A stretch of 64,000 bases of DNA, taken from Alopecurus myosuroides. Lineage: Eukaryota; Streptophyta; Magnoliopsida; Poales; Poaceae. Every line of letters begins with the position of its first letter. Positions within the stretch are counted from its first letter, which is position 1. A program made the translations under genes and the position numbers. This document shows positions 10,549 to 23,000 of the stretch, in pieces. The notes under the pieces were generated by a model. It did no database searches and was not told the origin of the DNA. It saw only the letters and a program-made list of their open reading frames with translations. Location of the stretch: contig CM054060.1 in the NCBI GenBank assembly GCA_028641055.1, positions 209,336,445-209,400,444 on the forward strand, written 5' to 3'.

Positions 10549-12776
10549 TTAACTAGAGTTAGGACCCGAGGAGGGTCCCTTCATGTTAGCAACAAGGGTC
10601 TTTGGAACCCAAATGGTATAGTCAATGTAACCCTCAATAGGACCAACATATTTAGCTTGCACAACACCATAATGATAAACATATAAGAAATGGTGTGGAT
10701 TGTTAGTTCCCACGGAGATGCTACGAGTAGTGTTGTCCCTAATGACAATACTACCCGAGGAACCATTGTTGGCCTTCTTCTTGTTATTCTTCTTCTTGTT
10801 CTTCTTCTTGGCAACATAGCCAAGACCTTGCTCGCCCACTTGTGGCCTTGGAGCACTCAATTGTGGTCTATTAACAACCACAAGAGGGCTAGGGGCCACC
10901 ACTTGTGGGGTAGAGACCACAACATTATGAACTTGAGGGCCTTTGCCCTTGAGCGTTGAAAGCTCATCTTTCAACCTAGCATTTTCCTCAATAATATTTG
11001 CATGATCACAAGAAGAAGTAGAGGTGCTAGGGTTTGTTAATTTGATTAAGTTGAGTTTGAATTTGTTCACGCAACTCTTTGAGGAAAGAATGTTGAATCT
11101 CCAAAGCATTGTGAGCCTTGGTTAGTTTTTCAAAATCCTCGGTTAGTTTACCATGACCAACACCAAACTCAACCTTATCCTTTTTAGTCTTTTTATATTT
11201 AGCAGTAGCAAGGTCATGTTCCTTTTGATATTAGAAACAATTTCATTATGAGTTTCTTCAATATATTCAAGTTCCTCCTCAAGAGAAACTCTACCATCAT
11301 GCTCTTCCTCAAGAGTCATAGAGAGAGATGAAATTTCATCCGCATCCCTTCTCTCAATCTCACCTTTCTTCTCAAGAGCTTCATGGGCCTCTCCCAATTG
11401 GCTCATGAGATGATCAAAGTACTTCTTGGTATCCCCTTGTATGTTAGACATAAAACGTTCCAAAAAGAGAATTTCATCTTCTATTCTAAGACTAGCAAGA
11501 TTTTCAAGTTCACTTGGGGTCTTAGGGATAGGAGAAGGTGATACCTCCGAGGCCTTAGCAATGAAGCACTTGGCATTAGGGTGAGGATGATTCTCATTGG
11601 GGGATTAAAATAGAGATAAAGATGATGGGGTAGAAGCAATAGCAAGAGCGGCCACTTCACTTGTGGTTTTTTCTTCTTCATCACTTCTGGAATCATATTC
11701 CTCTTGAGTCACTAGCACAAACTTTATGGGAGACTTCTTGTTGAATGGTTTCTTCTTGAAGTGAGGTTTCTTGTAGTCAACCTTGGACTTGTCCTTGCAA
11801 ATGAGCTTGCCACTATGGAGTTCTCTATTTTCATAGGGACACTCCGCAATGAAAGGGTTCTTATCATGACAATTGAAGCAAGACCACACTCGTTGAGTCC
11901 CATCATTGCCATAGCAAGACTTGGTCTTCTCCTCAACATATTTCTTGGCCTTGGGAGGATTGTTCCAAAAAAATTGCACAGTGATAGACAACTCCTCATT
12001 ACCTTCTTCTTCATACTCAACCTCTCTTGACACAAACTTGGCCTTCAAAGCAACCGATTCCCCTTTGTGCATTCCTATGGCCCTAGCACGGTTGTCAAGA
12101 GAATTCTTGGTTTACACTTGATAGGAGCACATCTCTTGCATAACTTGGGTTGATGTCAAAGAAGCAAAGTCATGTCTTCCTTGAATGCTCTTCAAGTCAA
12201 CGGGCTCAAATGGCATGAGAGAAATCATGTACTTCCTCTTGATCCAAGCATCATCAATGTACTTGGCAACAACATTGGAGAATGCGGTGGCAAGTGTCTT
12301 GAGCCTTCGGTACATGTCTTCATGGTTCTCTCCATCATGCATATATAACCATTCGGCCTCATTGCTCAAGGCATCATACCTATTCCTTTGCATGCTCTCA
12401 TTGCCCACAAACATGACGACAAGAGCGTCTCATGTTTCCTTGGTGGTGGAATATTGTTGAAGATGCGTCATGTGGTTAGGACCCACGGCTTGTTGAAGAA
12501 TTGACAAGGCGGTGTAGTTGAGTTGACAATCTACGGCTTCTCTTCTTGTTAGGTTCTTGGGGTCATGAGGCTTGTATCCATCACGAGTGACCCTCCAAAG
12601 CTCTATTCAAGAAGAGTTCAAGTGAGTCTCCATGTAATATTGCCATTCACGAAAAGAAAATGCATCAATTTTAGGTGGGTCTCCCCTAGGAATTATATGA
12701 GGATGTGGGACGGGAGGATCGGGAGAATAATGTCCTTTGACGGAGTGATATTCTTCCTCTCCTTCTGTACCCTTCT
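10549..12776 (-). pseudogene. Copia gag (main part, C-terminal to the gypsy insertion)
   Basis: The capsid/nucleocapsid precursor starts at 52.4-52.6 kb and continues here after the gypsy insertion. A PPKIDAFSFREWQYYMETHL segment (about 12695-12610) is the typical gag N-domain. A UBN2-type capsid stretch (DMYRRLKTLATAF ... LMPFEP) spans 12414-12112. One zinc knuckle near 11870 reads CFNC-HDKN-P-FIAE-C, so the metal-binding His is a Pro. Acidic and coiled-coil sequence (11463-11143) and a Lys-rich linker (KKKNKKKNNKKK, near 10800) lead toward the protease. Several stops and frameshifts (12607, 12112, 11605, 11143) interrupt it. Family assignment is firm; exact gag/pol limits are not. Confidence 0.85.
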
Positions 12777-13249
12777 TGTTGGGGGGATGATAACCCAGTA
12801 GGCCCATGCATGGGCGAGACCCGGCCAGAAGGAGATCGCACGAGACCCGACCCAAGAGGGAGGAAGTTCTAGAAGGCCTAAAAGGAAGCGCGGATCTAGT
12901 AATTCGTGCCTTGGGGGTCACGTTGTGAAACTTAGGGTTATGTGTGGGTTCTGGGTAGGATTCCGGATGTACCTTGTATGGAAAGCCAGGAAGCCAGGTG
13001 ATATATAAACCGGCTCCTGGGCAGAGAAACGAGGACCTTTTGAGATCGGGAGAAATAGAGGTATCCGAGTATTTCAGGTATTCGAGATCTTGTAACCCTA
13101 GATCGGAGTCTCGGCGACATTGCAGCCCAAGCTTCCAAATCACCAGTTGATATGATTTCCCCTGAGCTAAACCCTCTCCCAAACACCAGAGTCGATTCGC
13201 CCCGTACTAAGTTACCCCTGGTAACGTCTGCCGTGATAATCCCGCGACA
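12777..13249 (+). repeat. 5' LTR of the gypsy (Tat) element
   Basis: The 473-bp LTR runs TGTTGGGGGGATGAT to CCCGCGACA and matches 51919-52390 at about 97%. A TATA-like GATATATAAACC lies near 13000, about two-thirds of the way into the U3/R part. Confidence 0.95.
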
Positions 13250-13250
13250 G

Positions 13251-13269
13251 TTGGCGCCCACCGTGGGGC
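13251..13269 (+). promoter_or_regulatory. Primer binding site of the gypsy element
   Basis: TGGCGCCCACCGTGGGG starts one base after the LTR end and has the conserved TGGCGCC form for a tRNA 3' end. I do not assign the tRNA; it is not the initiator Met type used by the copia element. Confidence 0.85.
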
Positions 13270-13292
13270 CTACGTCCAAAGGTGTTTACGTC

Positions 13293-14069
13293 ATGGGAGA
13301 AGCTCGGGAAAGCATGAAGAACCTCGTCATCGGCGAGATCGTCATCAACCCCGAAGGAAATAAGATTGTAGACGACTTTGGTTGGGGGTCAGAGTCGTAT
13401 GAGCTGGAAACCGGATCTGTTATCACGATCGGCCGGGTCAACGTCTTCGTCGGCATGGTACGTGGATTTGGTTTTGTTTCTGACCATAATGAGTATGATT
13501 CTATGTCAGGGGACGATACTTGTGTTCAATCGGACGGAGAAGAGTCGGTCGGGACAGCAGAGCCGGAGAAGGAGCCCACCACGAAGAGGGAATAGCCGGA
13601 GGAGCTGGTATAGACCCCACGTGGCCGGGTTATTGGAGAAGATGACACCGAATCTACCTTGCATCTGCTCGAAGATCGTTACGAAGAAGATAGCAACGAA
13701 GAGGAAGAATGTGAGTCTTCACCAGGCATTGCGCGCCGAGTCGCGGTCTACACAGCCCCTGCAATAAATCTTAATCAGGGTGATGTGACGGCAGCCACGA
13801 CTGGTGCGGCGCAAGCGCTGGCCCAACAACGAACACCGGCTAACAGAAACCCGGTTGTAGCGTGGGTTGATGGTGAGCCGGCATCAGTTACCAGCGAGAC
13901 AGGGGAAAATGCCCATCTCAGGAACACGTTCGGGTTCATGGCAAACAGAGCAACGGGAGCAGGAACTTCACGTCCGCAAAACCCGGCTCTGTTCAGCAAT
14001 AATCTGATCTTGGATCCCACCGTATTGGCAACGGTGATAACCTCAGAAAACGCAGCAGCGCGTGCCCGA
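13293..14069 (+). pseudogene. Gypsy gag, N-terminal part
   Basis: A start at 13293 (MGEARESMKN) follows the PBS. The region is acidic and low in complexity (DRYEEDSNEEEECESS near 13680), then Ala/Asn-rich. In-frame stops lie at 13593-13595 and near 13608. The ORF is cut at 14069 by a solo LTR and continues in the same frame at 18712 (RAR|DLDVARRALEQQ), so the insertion plus its 5-bp duplication is phase-neutral. Confidence 0.8.
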
Positions 14070-15054
14070 TGTAACATCCCAAGTATGAAAATACCCCTAG
14101 AATGTTTGATTTCATGTTTAATTAAAGTATTGCATCATGTCATCATGTTTATTTCCTTGTTTGCATTTGTTACTATTTTTTTTGCTTCTGTTTTTATTCT
14201 GTTTTCATAATTGAATTTCAAACAAATTCAAATGATGTGTTTCATACTTGTCATGTTACAATATTTCTCAAATCAAAATTGCAATCCAAAGTCTCATTTT
14301 ATTTCCAATCATGCCATATTGAATCAACTAATAAAATAGTGGTTTTATTTCAATTAAGTAATTCCAAATTGCTTTCAAATTCAAGGCATCTTCAAACAGC
14401 ACCTCATTTGAAAATTATAGAAATAGCAAACAAATTCTAATCACATTTGTTCTATTTAATCAATAGGGGTCACCCTAATGAAAACATTGTTTCCAATATT
14501 AATCAATTAATTATCAACTTATTCAAATTCAAACCAAAAACATTCAAACAACACCAAATTCCAAGTCATGAAAACTACCAAACCATTCTAATATTTTAAT
14601 CCAATTAATAATAGGGTTCACCCTATTAAATTTGTTGTTTTCAAATATTAATCAATTAATTTGCAAATTATTCAAATTCAAACAATTTGCAAACAGCAAA
14701 CATAAATTTGAATTTTTCAAAAACCAAAGTGGACACTGGTAGATGTTGCCCTAATAAGCCCACATGAATTTTTCCAAATTTTTCTAAACTCTAAACCCTA
14801 TCATTTTCTTCCATTTCTGTTTGCTACAAAAAAAAACAGAAAAGCAAAAATAGAAAAAAAAAAAAAAACGGCGCGCGCGCGGCAGATAGCAACATGGCCC
14901 AGCCCACCTCTTCCTTTTCTCGCGCGCAGCCAGCCCGTGCGGCCCGAAAACGGTTCGCGGCCGCCCCCCGTCGTCTTTTTCCTGTACGGCGCGAAATCGC
15001 GCGGTGCCACGGCGGCAGCCGGCCGCTCCGACGGCCAGGAGCTCCCCCTGGACC

Positions 15055-15064
15055 CTATATATCT
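15055..15064 (+). promoter_or_regulatory. TATA box inside solo LTR 1
   Basis: CTATATATCT precedes a GC-rich, CCGCC-rich leader like that of a plant gene. The leader runs to a splice-donor-like GCCG|GTAGCT at 15498. This is the probable LTR promoter. Confidence 0.55.
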
Positions 15065-16862
15065 CCCCTAGGGCACAACGCGCTACCCTAGACCTAACCT
15101 CCCTCGTTCCCCTCGCGATCGCCGCCATCTCCTCCACCTCGCTGCCTCTTCCTCCACCTTCTGAAGCTCGCCGGAGATGCCCGTCTGAAACCCCGTTGCT
15201 CGCCGCCGCCTCTCACCGCTACCTACCCTCCTAACCCCCGAAACCAAACCACCACCTTACCCTCTCCCTGTTGGACATCCTAACTACCCCGGAGAGTAAC
15301 CACGTCGCCGCCGCCATCTTCGACAACGCCGCCGGCCGCGCCCCCCTCGAACCTCTGCTTACCACTACAACGCCGGTGAGCAGCCACCGTGCCCTCCTCC
15401 TCCCTGTCCACCCTCTGCATCACGGATCCGTGCACGTCATCATCGCATCCACCCACGGGCACAACCACGGCGCAGCACGGCCACGTGATCGCCGCCGGTA
15501 GCTCTCTGACGAAGATTCAGTCGAATGTTTTCGTCAGTTAACTTCAGGTCCACGCATTACACCATATCCTCCCCGCGCGTGGTTAACTGACAAGCGAACG
15601 CGAAACACCGCACTGGTTCAGGCTTTGCGCGCAACGGGAGAGATCCCGGGTTCGAGCCTTGGCTCTCCCACGGGATAAAAATCCCAACTTTTTTGCCCGC
15701 AGCGCTGACATGGAGGGCCCCCTGTCAGCCACTCACGAGCCACGCAAGCGCGCAGTGACCCTGGGGCCCCCCTGGCAGTGCCTAGGGTAGGGTTTCTGTG
15801 CGTGTAAAATGTTTTTAACAGTTTCTGTTTTAAACCTAGGTCCTTTCTTTTTACAGTTTGGTCCCTGAAAGTAATTTGACAATAACTTTAGTTTTATAAT
15901 TCCAAATAACAAAAATAAAATATGTGCACTGGTCTAAATTTAATTATCTACCTATTGGTACTATTTGTTTCCTGTTTTGAATTTTCAAAATGCAATTCAA
16001 ATTTGAATTCAAATAATTCAATTGCAATTTGCTAAAATCCATAACTAATTCATTCTTAATCCAATAAATGCAAATAAAATATGTTTTCCATGCTATTTCA
16101 AATTTCCTTTTCAAATATAAATTTTGTTTCATGGTTTGAATAATTTAAATTGCCTAAATAATTTAATCCTTGTTTAATTCATTTAAATTTGATAAAATCA
16201 TAACTTGCTCAAATTAAATTATTTTTAAACATGCAAAATATGTTTTCAAACTAGAAAAGTATAAACTTTTCAAATTTGAGTTTGAATTTATGTTTTGAAT
16301 AAATAAAATTCAAATAATATTCGAACTTGTTTTAAATTCATTTAAAACTTGTTTAATATTGTTTAAGTCATAATAAATTCATCCTAACTCCTATTTCAAT
16401 ATTTGAAACATGTAATCCAACTAAAATTTGGTATTCTTTTCAAATATGAATTTTGTTATTTGTCTTGGAGCATTTTAAATTGATGAAAACAACAAGTACT
16501 TGTGTGACATCTTTAAGTAACCCAAAAAAAAAATTCCAATTTAATAAATGATTTCTAAACTTGTTAAATTCCTTCACCACTTGCATCTATTGTTGTTATT
16601 TTGTTGTTATCATCATGCATGCATCATGCTAAACAACTTTCACATGATAATTAATTGTAGTCCATTGTTTCCACCCTAATGCATGGACCTTTTCCATATG
16701 CAATCCAATTGCATAGGGGTCCATTTAAATTGTGTCCCTTTGTCAACTAGTTTAATTTGATACATCCATTTAACTTGACATGCATCATCCCATGATTGTG
16801 CACTATGCCATGATATTGATTGTTTGTATTTCTGCCTTGTTTGTTTGCTTCTTCTCGAATAG

Positions 16863-16940
16863 ACGACGACGTTGAGACAGACGATCTTTACAGCACCCCT
16901 TCTGAGGATCTAGCTCAGTACCCGGCTGCTGAGTTTGCAG
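16863..16940 (+). CDS. Small internal exon in solo LTR 1 (predicted)
   Basis: The exon is bounded by CGAATAG at 16856-16862 and GCAAGT (GC-type donor) at 16941. In one frame (codons from 16865) it encodes an acidic stretch, DDVETDDLYSTPSED then LAQYPAAEFA, leaving one G. That G joins in phase to the exon at 18173. No start codon is proven upstream. Similar small exons with the same ATAG and GCAAGT borders occur at 21679-21731 (-) and 36755-36818 (+). Confidence 0.4.
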
Positions 16941-18172
16941 GCAAGTTATCACTCACATGAACCATTGTGTTCCTTTCAACATTGGTTACCGATACTTTCC
17001 GTTGTCTATTTCTGCTAAGCCATAGTAGTAGTTGTTTCTGTTACGAACCTATCACATGAATCCTTTAACCCTGATATTGCCTCACCACCCCTCCTACAAT
17101 CCTATTGATCGAGCCAGTGTCTTACTAGCATGCTTAGGTTGTTTTGCTCGAGTCTGTTACCCGTTACTTTCAGTTACTATATTTTTATTATGTTCTGGGG
17201 GCTCGATGTTTAATCAATCAATCATGCTAATGTTATTGTTAAATAATAATTTGATGATAAGGCACCGGCAGGAGGCCCTTGTGGTTTTGAGGCCTGCTAG
17301 TGTCGACCCTAATAGGAAAAGGGTCTTGTCTACTGATCCATGATGAGCGCACTACCCGCATGTGGGAAGCGAGTATGGGCGCCCCCCTCAATTTGACTCA
17401 ATTCGCATCTCGTCCAAATCGCCTCATTTAGTTCGGGTTTTCCATTTGCTGCATGCATGATCTTGCGAGCCCTTGGTACCCGGGTGGAACTTTTGTAGTC
17501 GGCATATAGGGGGACACGGTCTTAGAGTGCTATGAGGGTCCATTTTCTTCTGGGCTCGATTAGCCGTGCGCCCAAGGTGCTTTGGGCTTGATGCGAAGAA
17601 GAGTTGAGTTGTGTTGAGTGCCCCGCTTGGTGGGAGGCATCCCATCTGGCGGGTTATTCATACGTGTACGGCCAAATTGGTGCAACCCTGCAGGGATAAT
17701 CTTCTCGAGAAGCCGTGTTTTCCGCGGTTATGGACTACTTGGTGAAAGTACTGGCTAACAAGTACTCAGGACAACTTAAACCTAATGATTAACAACTTTT
17801 CACCCAATGATTAACAACTTGACTAGTAATAGGCTTATTGACACAATAATCTGAACCATCATTATTTCAACTGTGTGAGTTATCCTCGGATTGCTTCTTT
17901 GGATAAGGGGCGAGATCCAGGATGGGTTTGTTTGGAATTAGTTGATAGGTTGGTTACGATACGCGATCTTATCTCCTTTCTGTTAGCCGGAAGTTGTAGT
18001 ATGTTTCTGTAGATGGTTAGAGCAGCCAGTTGCAGCATCTTTTATATCCCCTTCCTTCCGTTGAACCCAAAGCATCTGTGCTTGGTGTTGACAGGCTACA
18101 CTTTGGTGACTTGTGAGTCTTGCTTGCCAGTACGTTTATGTACTGACCCCTTTGGGGCTGTGGTTTCCGCAG

Positions 18173-18237
18173 ACTACGCTTACGAGGATCCAGGTGACGG
18201 CTACTACGTGGAGTTTGACGAGGCTGCTGACGAGTAG
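18173..18237 (+). CDS. Terminal exon in solo LTR 1 (predicted acidic C-terminus)
   Basis: The exon is preceded by a TTTCCGCAG acceptor (ending 18172). With the G left by the exon ending at 16940 it reads DYAYEDPGDGYYVEF then DEAADE and a TAG at 18235-18237. The peptide is acidic and Tyr-rich. Function is unknown. Phase agreement and the splice-like borders are the evidence; transcription is not shown. Confidence 0.4.
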
Positions 18238-18711
18238 GTAGAGGACCCGGGCAGGATCCGAGACTACGTGGATGGGCTCCGTCTTTATTTCAGTTTCCGG
18301 CTTCTTAAGCCTATTTGGATTTGTCTGTACTCAGACCCTTTGAATGCTTCCGCTGAGATGTAATGATGTTATGTTGGGACATGTGTCCTCTGGATGATCG
18401 TATTTGCTATCTCTGCTCTAGTGAGAGCTATTTGCAACTTATTTCAATCTTTTGTGTCTTAGAGATATGTTGTGCTATCATTCTGTTACAAACCGTTGAC
18501 GTACCATGTGTGTATGGTATGAAGTACGTCAATGGTAGTGTCCTGATTTCTATGGGATGGTTTACGTCGACGCTGAACAGATAGGGGTTGGTTGTCACAC
18601 ATACTTGTGTTGGCCTACTCGTAAGAGGACGTGGGTGCCGGTAAGCCCCGTAATCCAATCTACTACTGTTCAACGGAACGGCGAGTATCCTCTAGAAGTC
18701 CGGGTGCGACA

Positions 18712-20084
18712 CCCGAGATCTAGATGTAGCCCGCCGGGCATTGGAACAACAAAGAAGGGAAGTAGAAGCTGAGAGGAAAGGGATGGCCGCGCGCCAGCGT
18801 GAGTTGGAAGAATTGGAGGATCGAATTCAGGCTCAAACAACGAGGATATATAATCATAGGCATCAGACGAGGTTACCGGCGGCAGGTGGAAATCTACAGC
18901 CGGCCATGCTGTTTATTACACCCCAAGATCAGCCAATCCCGGATGTGAATCAGGGAACTGGGTTTCAAGGAGCGACGCTCGGGGGACAACCGGCCAACGT
19001 ACCAGCCGGGTTACCCGCGTTACCCGCCGGGACCCCGGGAGGCAATGCGGCGCCACCACCGTCACGATTTTACACCCCTCCGGGTCACTTCAATAACCCT
19101 ATGGATAACGTGTACGCCGCAACCCTAGTGCTCGACCGTATTCCATTGGGAGAATCGCCTCGAGCAATCGAAACTCGGCAGGCCATAGATATGCTACGCA
19201 CCGCGGTGGCTCAGCAGGCAAATTACCCGGACAATAGAAGTGGTTTGCATGGGACGTCGTATGTCAGTCGGCAACCCGGAAATACGAGAAATATTCAATC
19301 AAGCTCAGCGTGACGGAGGGCAGAGCAGCAGCAAATGCCGCCTCCTCCACATAGGGCCAGCGTTTCCTGCAGTCTCGGCGGTGCAAGAAATTGTCGACGG
19401 CTCCCCGGCAAGGTGTATGGCCGGGTCCGCGGTGCGAGGGCCAGTAGGTGGCGTACCCCCTGCGGCGCCCGCCGAGTCTCATGTTTCCCGCGCAAGGTCG
19501 GTACTAACAAATTTAGCCGGGCCTAAGTGCCTGTCGGATGCCATCAGAGCTGATCCATACCCGGATAAATTCAAGGAACCAGGTAAAGTTGTCAATTATG
19601 AGCCGACCATGGATCCTGAGACCTGGTTGAGCAGTTATGAGATGGCGATGTCTATTCGCAATGCATCAGAAAAACTCCAAGCTAAGTTCATGTATCTTAT
19701 GATGTCTGAAGGAGCAGCAAAACTATGGTTCAACAACCTGCCTGAAAAGTCCATCAATTCGTGGAGTGAGTTAAAATCGGCTTTCATCAAGCATTTTCAT
19801 GGAACATGCAGGAAACTATATACAGTCGATGACTTGGACAGATGTATCCAAAGAAAAGGAGAATCGGCTCGCAGCTGGGTACGCCGGGTTATGGACATAC
19901 TTCATTCTTCCACAGACATTCAGTCGAAAGATGCAATACAAGCCATGGCAAAGACATGCAGATACACGCCTTTGGTGCAAAATTTGGTACGCATGAAATC
20001 CAGTAGGCATGTGTCGGAAATCACTATGGGGGAATTAATGGACGCATGCAATAAGCATGCCTCCACTGATACCACGGAAGAGGA
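18712..20084 (+). pseudogene. Gypsy gag, capsid part
   Basis: A charged coiled-coil (EQQRREVEAERKGMAARQRE, near 18745) and a Pro/Gly-rich linker lead to a retrotransposon gag capsid domain at about 19600-19810 (DPETWLSSYEMAMSI ... AAKLWFNNLPEKSINSW). A frameshift near 19310 separates the two. The ORF is cut at 20084 by the second solo LTR and resumes in phase at 24378 (TTEED|IEEKKGK). Confidence 0.88.
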
Positions 20085-23000
20085 TGTGACGCCCCGAGAT
20101 CGGGCACTATGCAGATTTCAGCATTCCCGCCAAATCCGCATAATAACCGATTCCAGGTTGCCACTTATGATAACATTACAACAGTTCACGAATAATCCAC
20201 AATTACAACAGAAACAGATAGATACAAGATGACTCAAACGAGCCAGGGTTACAACTGATACATTAGAAAGATCCAAAATAACAGCGGAAGAAACAACATA
20301 TCGTCCGTCTACGGACAAGATCCAAATTGGACTAAGAGTCCTGAAGATAACCGAGAGCGTCCAATCCCTGCCCAGGCCAAGCCGGAGGGATTCCCAAGCT
20401 AACGTCGTCAGACTTCAAACCTGTTGACTGCAATGTTGAATATGCAGCCACGAAAAAGATTCGTGGGTCAGTACGGTTAAGTACTGGCAAGTGGATAAAC
20501 CATACTCACGAGATACCGGCGTAGCCAGTCATCACAAGATACAAATACTTTAGGATCAACGGAAAGGAAGGGGTTATTGAAAATAAGCGACAGCAGGCTG
20601 CACTAACCAACTACAGAGAGATACTACAACTTCCAGCTAACAGAAAGAAGATAAGATCGAGTATTGTAACCAACTGAAAGATAACCTCAAACAAACCCAT
20701 CCTGGATCTCGCCCCTTATCCGAAGAAGCAATCCGAGGATAACTCACACAGTTGGATTAATGATGGTTCAGATTATTGTGTCAATAAGCCTATTACTAGT
20801 CAAGTTGTTACTCATTGGGTGAAAGGTTGTTAATCATTAGGTTTAAGTTGTCCTGAGTACTTGTTAGCCAGTACTTTCACCAAGTAATCCATAACCGCGG
20901 AAAACACGGCTTCTCGAGAAGATTATCCCTGCAGGGTTGCACCAATTTAGCCGTACACGCAAGAATAACCCGCCAGATGGGAGATCAACCCACCAAGCGA
21001 GGTACTCTACACAACTCAACTCTTCTTCGCATCAAGCCCAAAGCACCTTGGGCGCACGGCTAATCGAGCCCAGAAGAAAATGGACCCTCATAGCACTCTA
21101 AGAACGTGTCCCCCTATATGCCGACTACGAAAGTTCCACCCGGGATCCAAGGGCTCGCAAGATCATGAATGCAGCAAATGGAAAACCCGAACTAAATGAG
21201 GCGATTTGGACGAGATGCGAATCGAATCAAATTGAGGGGGGCGCCCATACTCGCTTCCCACATGCGGGTAGTGCGCTTATCATGGATCAATAGACAAGAC
21301 CCTTTTCCTATTAGGGTCGACACTAGCAGGCCTCAAAACCACAAAGGGCCTCCTGCCGGTGCCTTATCATCAAATTATTATTTAACAATAACATTAGCAT
21401 GATTGATTGATTAAACATCGAGCCCCCAGAACGATAATGAAATAATAACAGAAAGTAACGGGTAACAGACTCGAGCAAAACAACCTAAGCATGCTAGTAA
21501 GACACGGGCACAAGCAATGGTTATAGGTGTGGAGGTGAGGCAATATCAGTGTTAAAGGATTCATGTGACAGGTTCGTAACAGAAACAACTACTACTAAGG
21601 CTAGCAGAACAGAACAACGGAAAGTATCGGTAACAAGTGATGAAAGGAAGCCATTTGGCAGCAAGTGGGTATACTTGCCTGAGATCCCGCAAGGTAGCAG
21701 AACTTGTCGTTGCTCACATCATCTCAACGTCCTATCCGGGAAGAAGCAACGAACCTCGAACAAACACCGGATGCAACAATTACTACTACGGCAAAAGATC
21801 CAGTATGATCAAGATATGGATGCATGACAGGTTTAAAGATGCATCAAAGTAAACTAGTTGACAAGATAAACAAATTTAAATGGACACATATGCAATTTGA
21901 GTTGCATATGAAAAGCCCATGAATTATGGTTGAAACAATTGTTTTCCAACTAATCAACAGGTGGAGGTGGATTAGCATGATGCATGGATGAGGAAAACAA
22001 CAAAATAACAACAATAGAACCAGTTGGAAATAAGGCTTACCAATTTTAGAAATTTATTTATTAAGTCAGAAAATTTTGGTTCCTTAAGGGTGTCACACAA
22101 ACAATTGTTGTTTTCATCAAGTTAAAGTGTTCAAAACAAATAACAAAATTTATATTTGAAAAGAACATCAAATTTTAGTTGGATTACATGTTTCAAATAT
22201 TGAAATTGGAATTAGGATAATTTAATTATGAATTAAACAATATTAAACAAGTTTTAAATGGATTTGAAACAAGTTTGAATTTAATTGAAGTTTTATTTGT
22301 TCAAAACATAATTTCAAACTCACATTTGAAAAGTTCACACTTTGATGGTTTGAAAACATATTTTGCATGTTCAAAATTATTTTATTTTGGGCAAGTTATG
22401 ATTTTATCAAATTTAAATGAATTAAACAAGTATTAAATTATTTAGGCAATTTAAATTATTCAAACCATGAAACAAAATTTATATTTGAAAATGTTATTCA
22501 AAATGGTATGGAAAACATATTTTATTTGCCTTATTTGGAAATAGTATGAATTATTTAAGAATTGTTGCAAATTACAATTGAATTATTTGAATTCAAATTT
22601 GAATTGCATTTTGAAAATCCAAAACAGAAAACAAATGGCATATTTGAAAAGTACAGGAAATTTGGAGTGGGATACATATAAAGTTTGTGTGATTTGGATT
22701 TATAAATTAGAAATTACATCCATTTGAATTCTAGGGGTATTAATCATTTCTGGAAAAAAAAGGAAATAGGGAATTAAACCATTTGCACCGCGGCTGGGCT
22801 ACACACACTGGCTGACCCGTGGGGCCACGCCAGGGTGGCGCTGACTGTGCGTGGGTGTGCAGCTGACGGGGCATCAGGGAGTATGACTGGTGGGCCTGGC
22901 TGCGCGCGAATTAATTCACAAAAAAGTGTTGGCCTCCGCGCGGCCAAGGGGTTTCGAACCCGGGATCCGCCCGCTGCGCGCAAGGAACAGGCCAGTGCGG

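Larger units (their letters stand above)
14070..18711 (+). mobile_element. Solo long LTR (4642 bp), Tekay/Del-like
   Basis: It starts TGTAACATCCC and ends GGGTGCGACA, with perfect flanking duplication CCCGA (14065-14069 and 18712-18716). It has no internal coding domain and no second LTR, so it is read as a solo LTR left by LTR-LTR recombination. AT-rich flanks surround a GC-rich, gene-like core (14870-15800). Bases 17020-18020 match the inverted solo LTR at 20580-21620. Assignment to a Tekay/Del-type long-LTR gypsy family rests on LTR termini and length only. Confidence 0.85.

Noticed and set aside
14784..15501. GC-rich ORFs on both strands (Arg/Pro/Ala-rich) suggesting a small gene
   Set aside because: They are out-of-frame shadows of a CCGCC-rich LTR leader; compositions are typical of random GC-rich sequence and no domain is visible.
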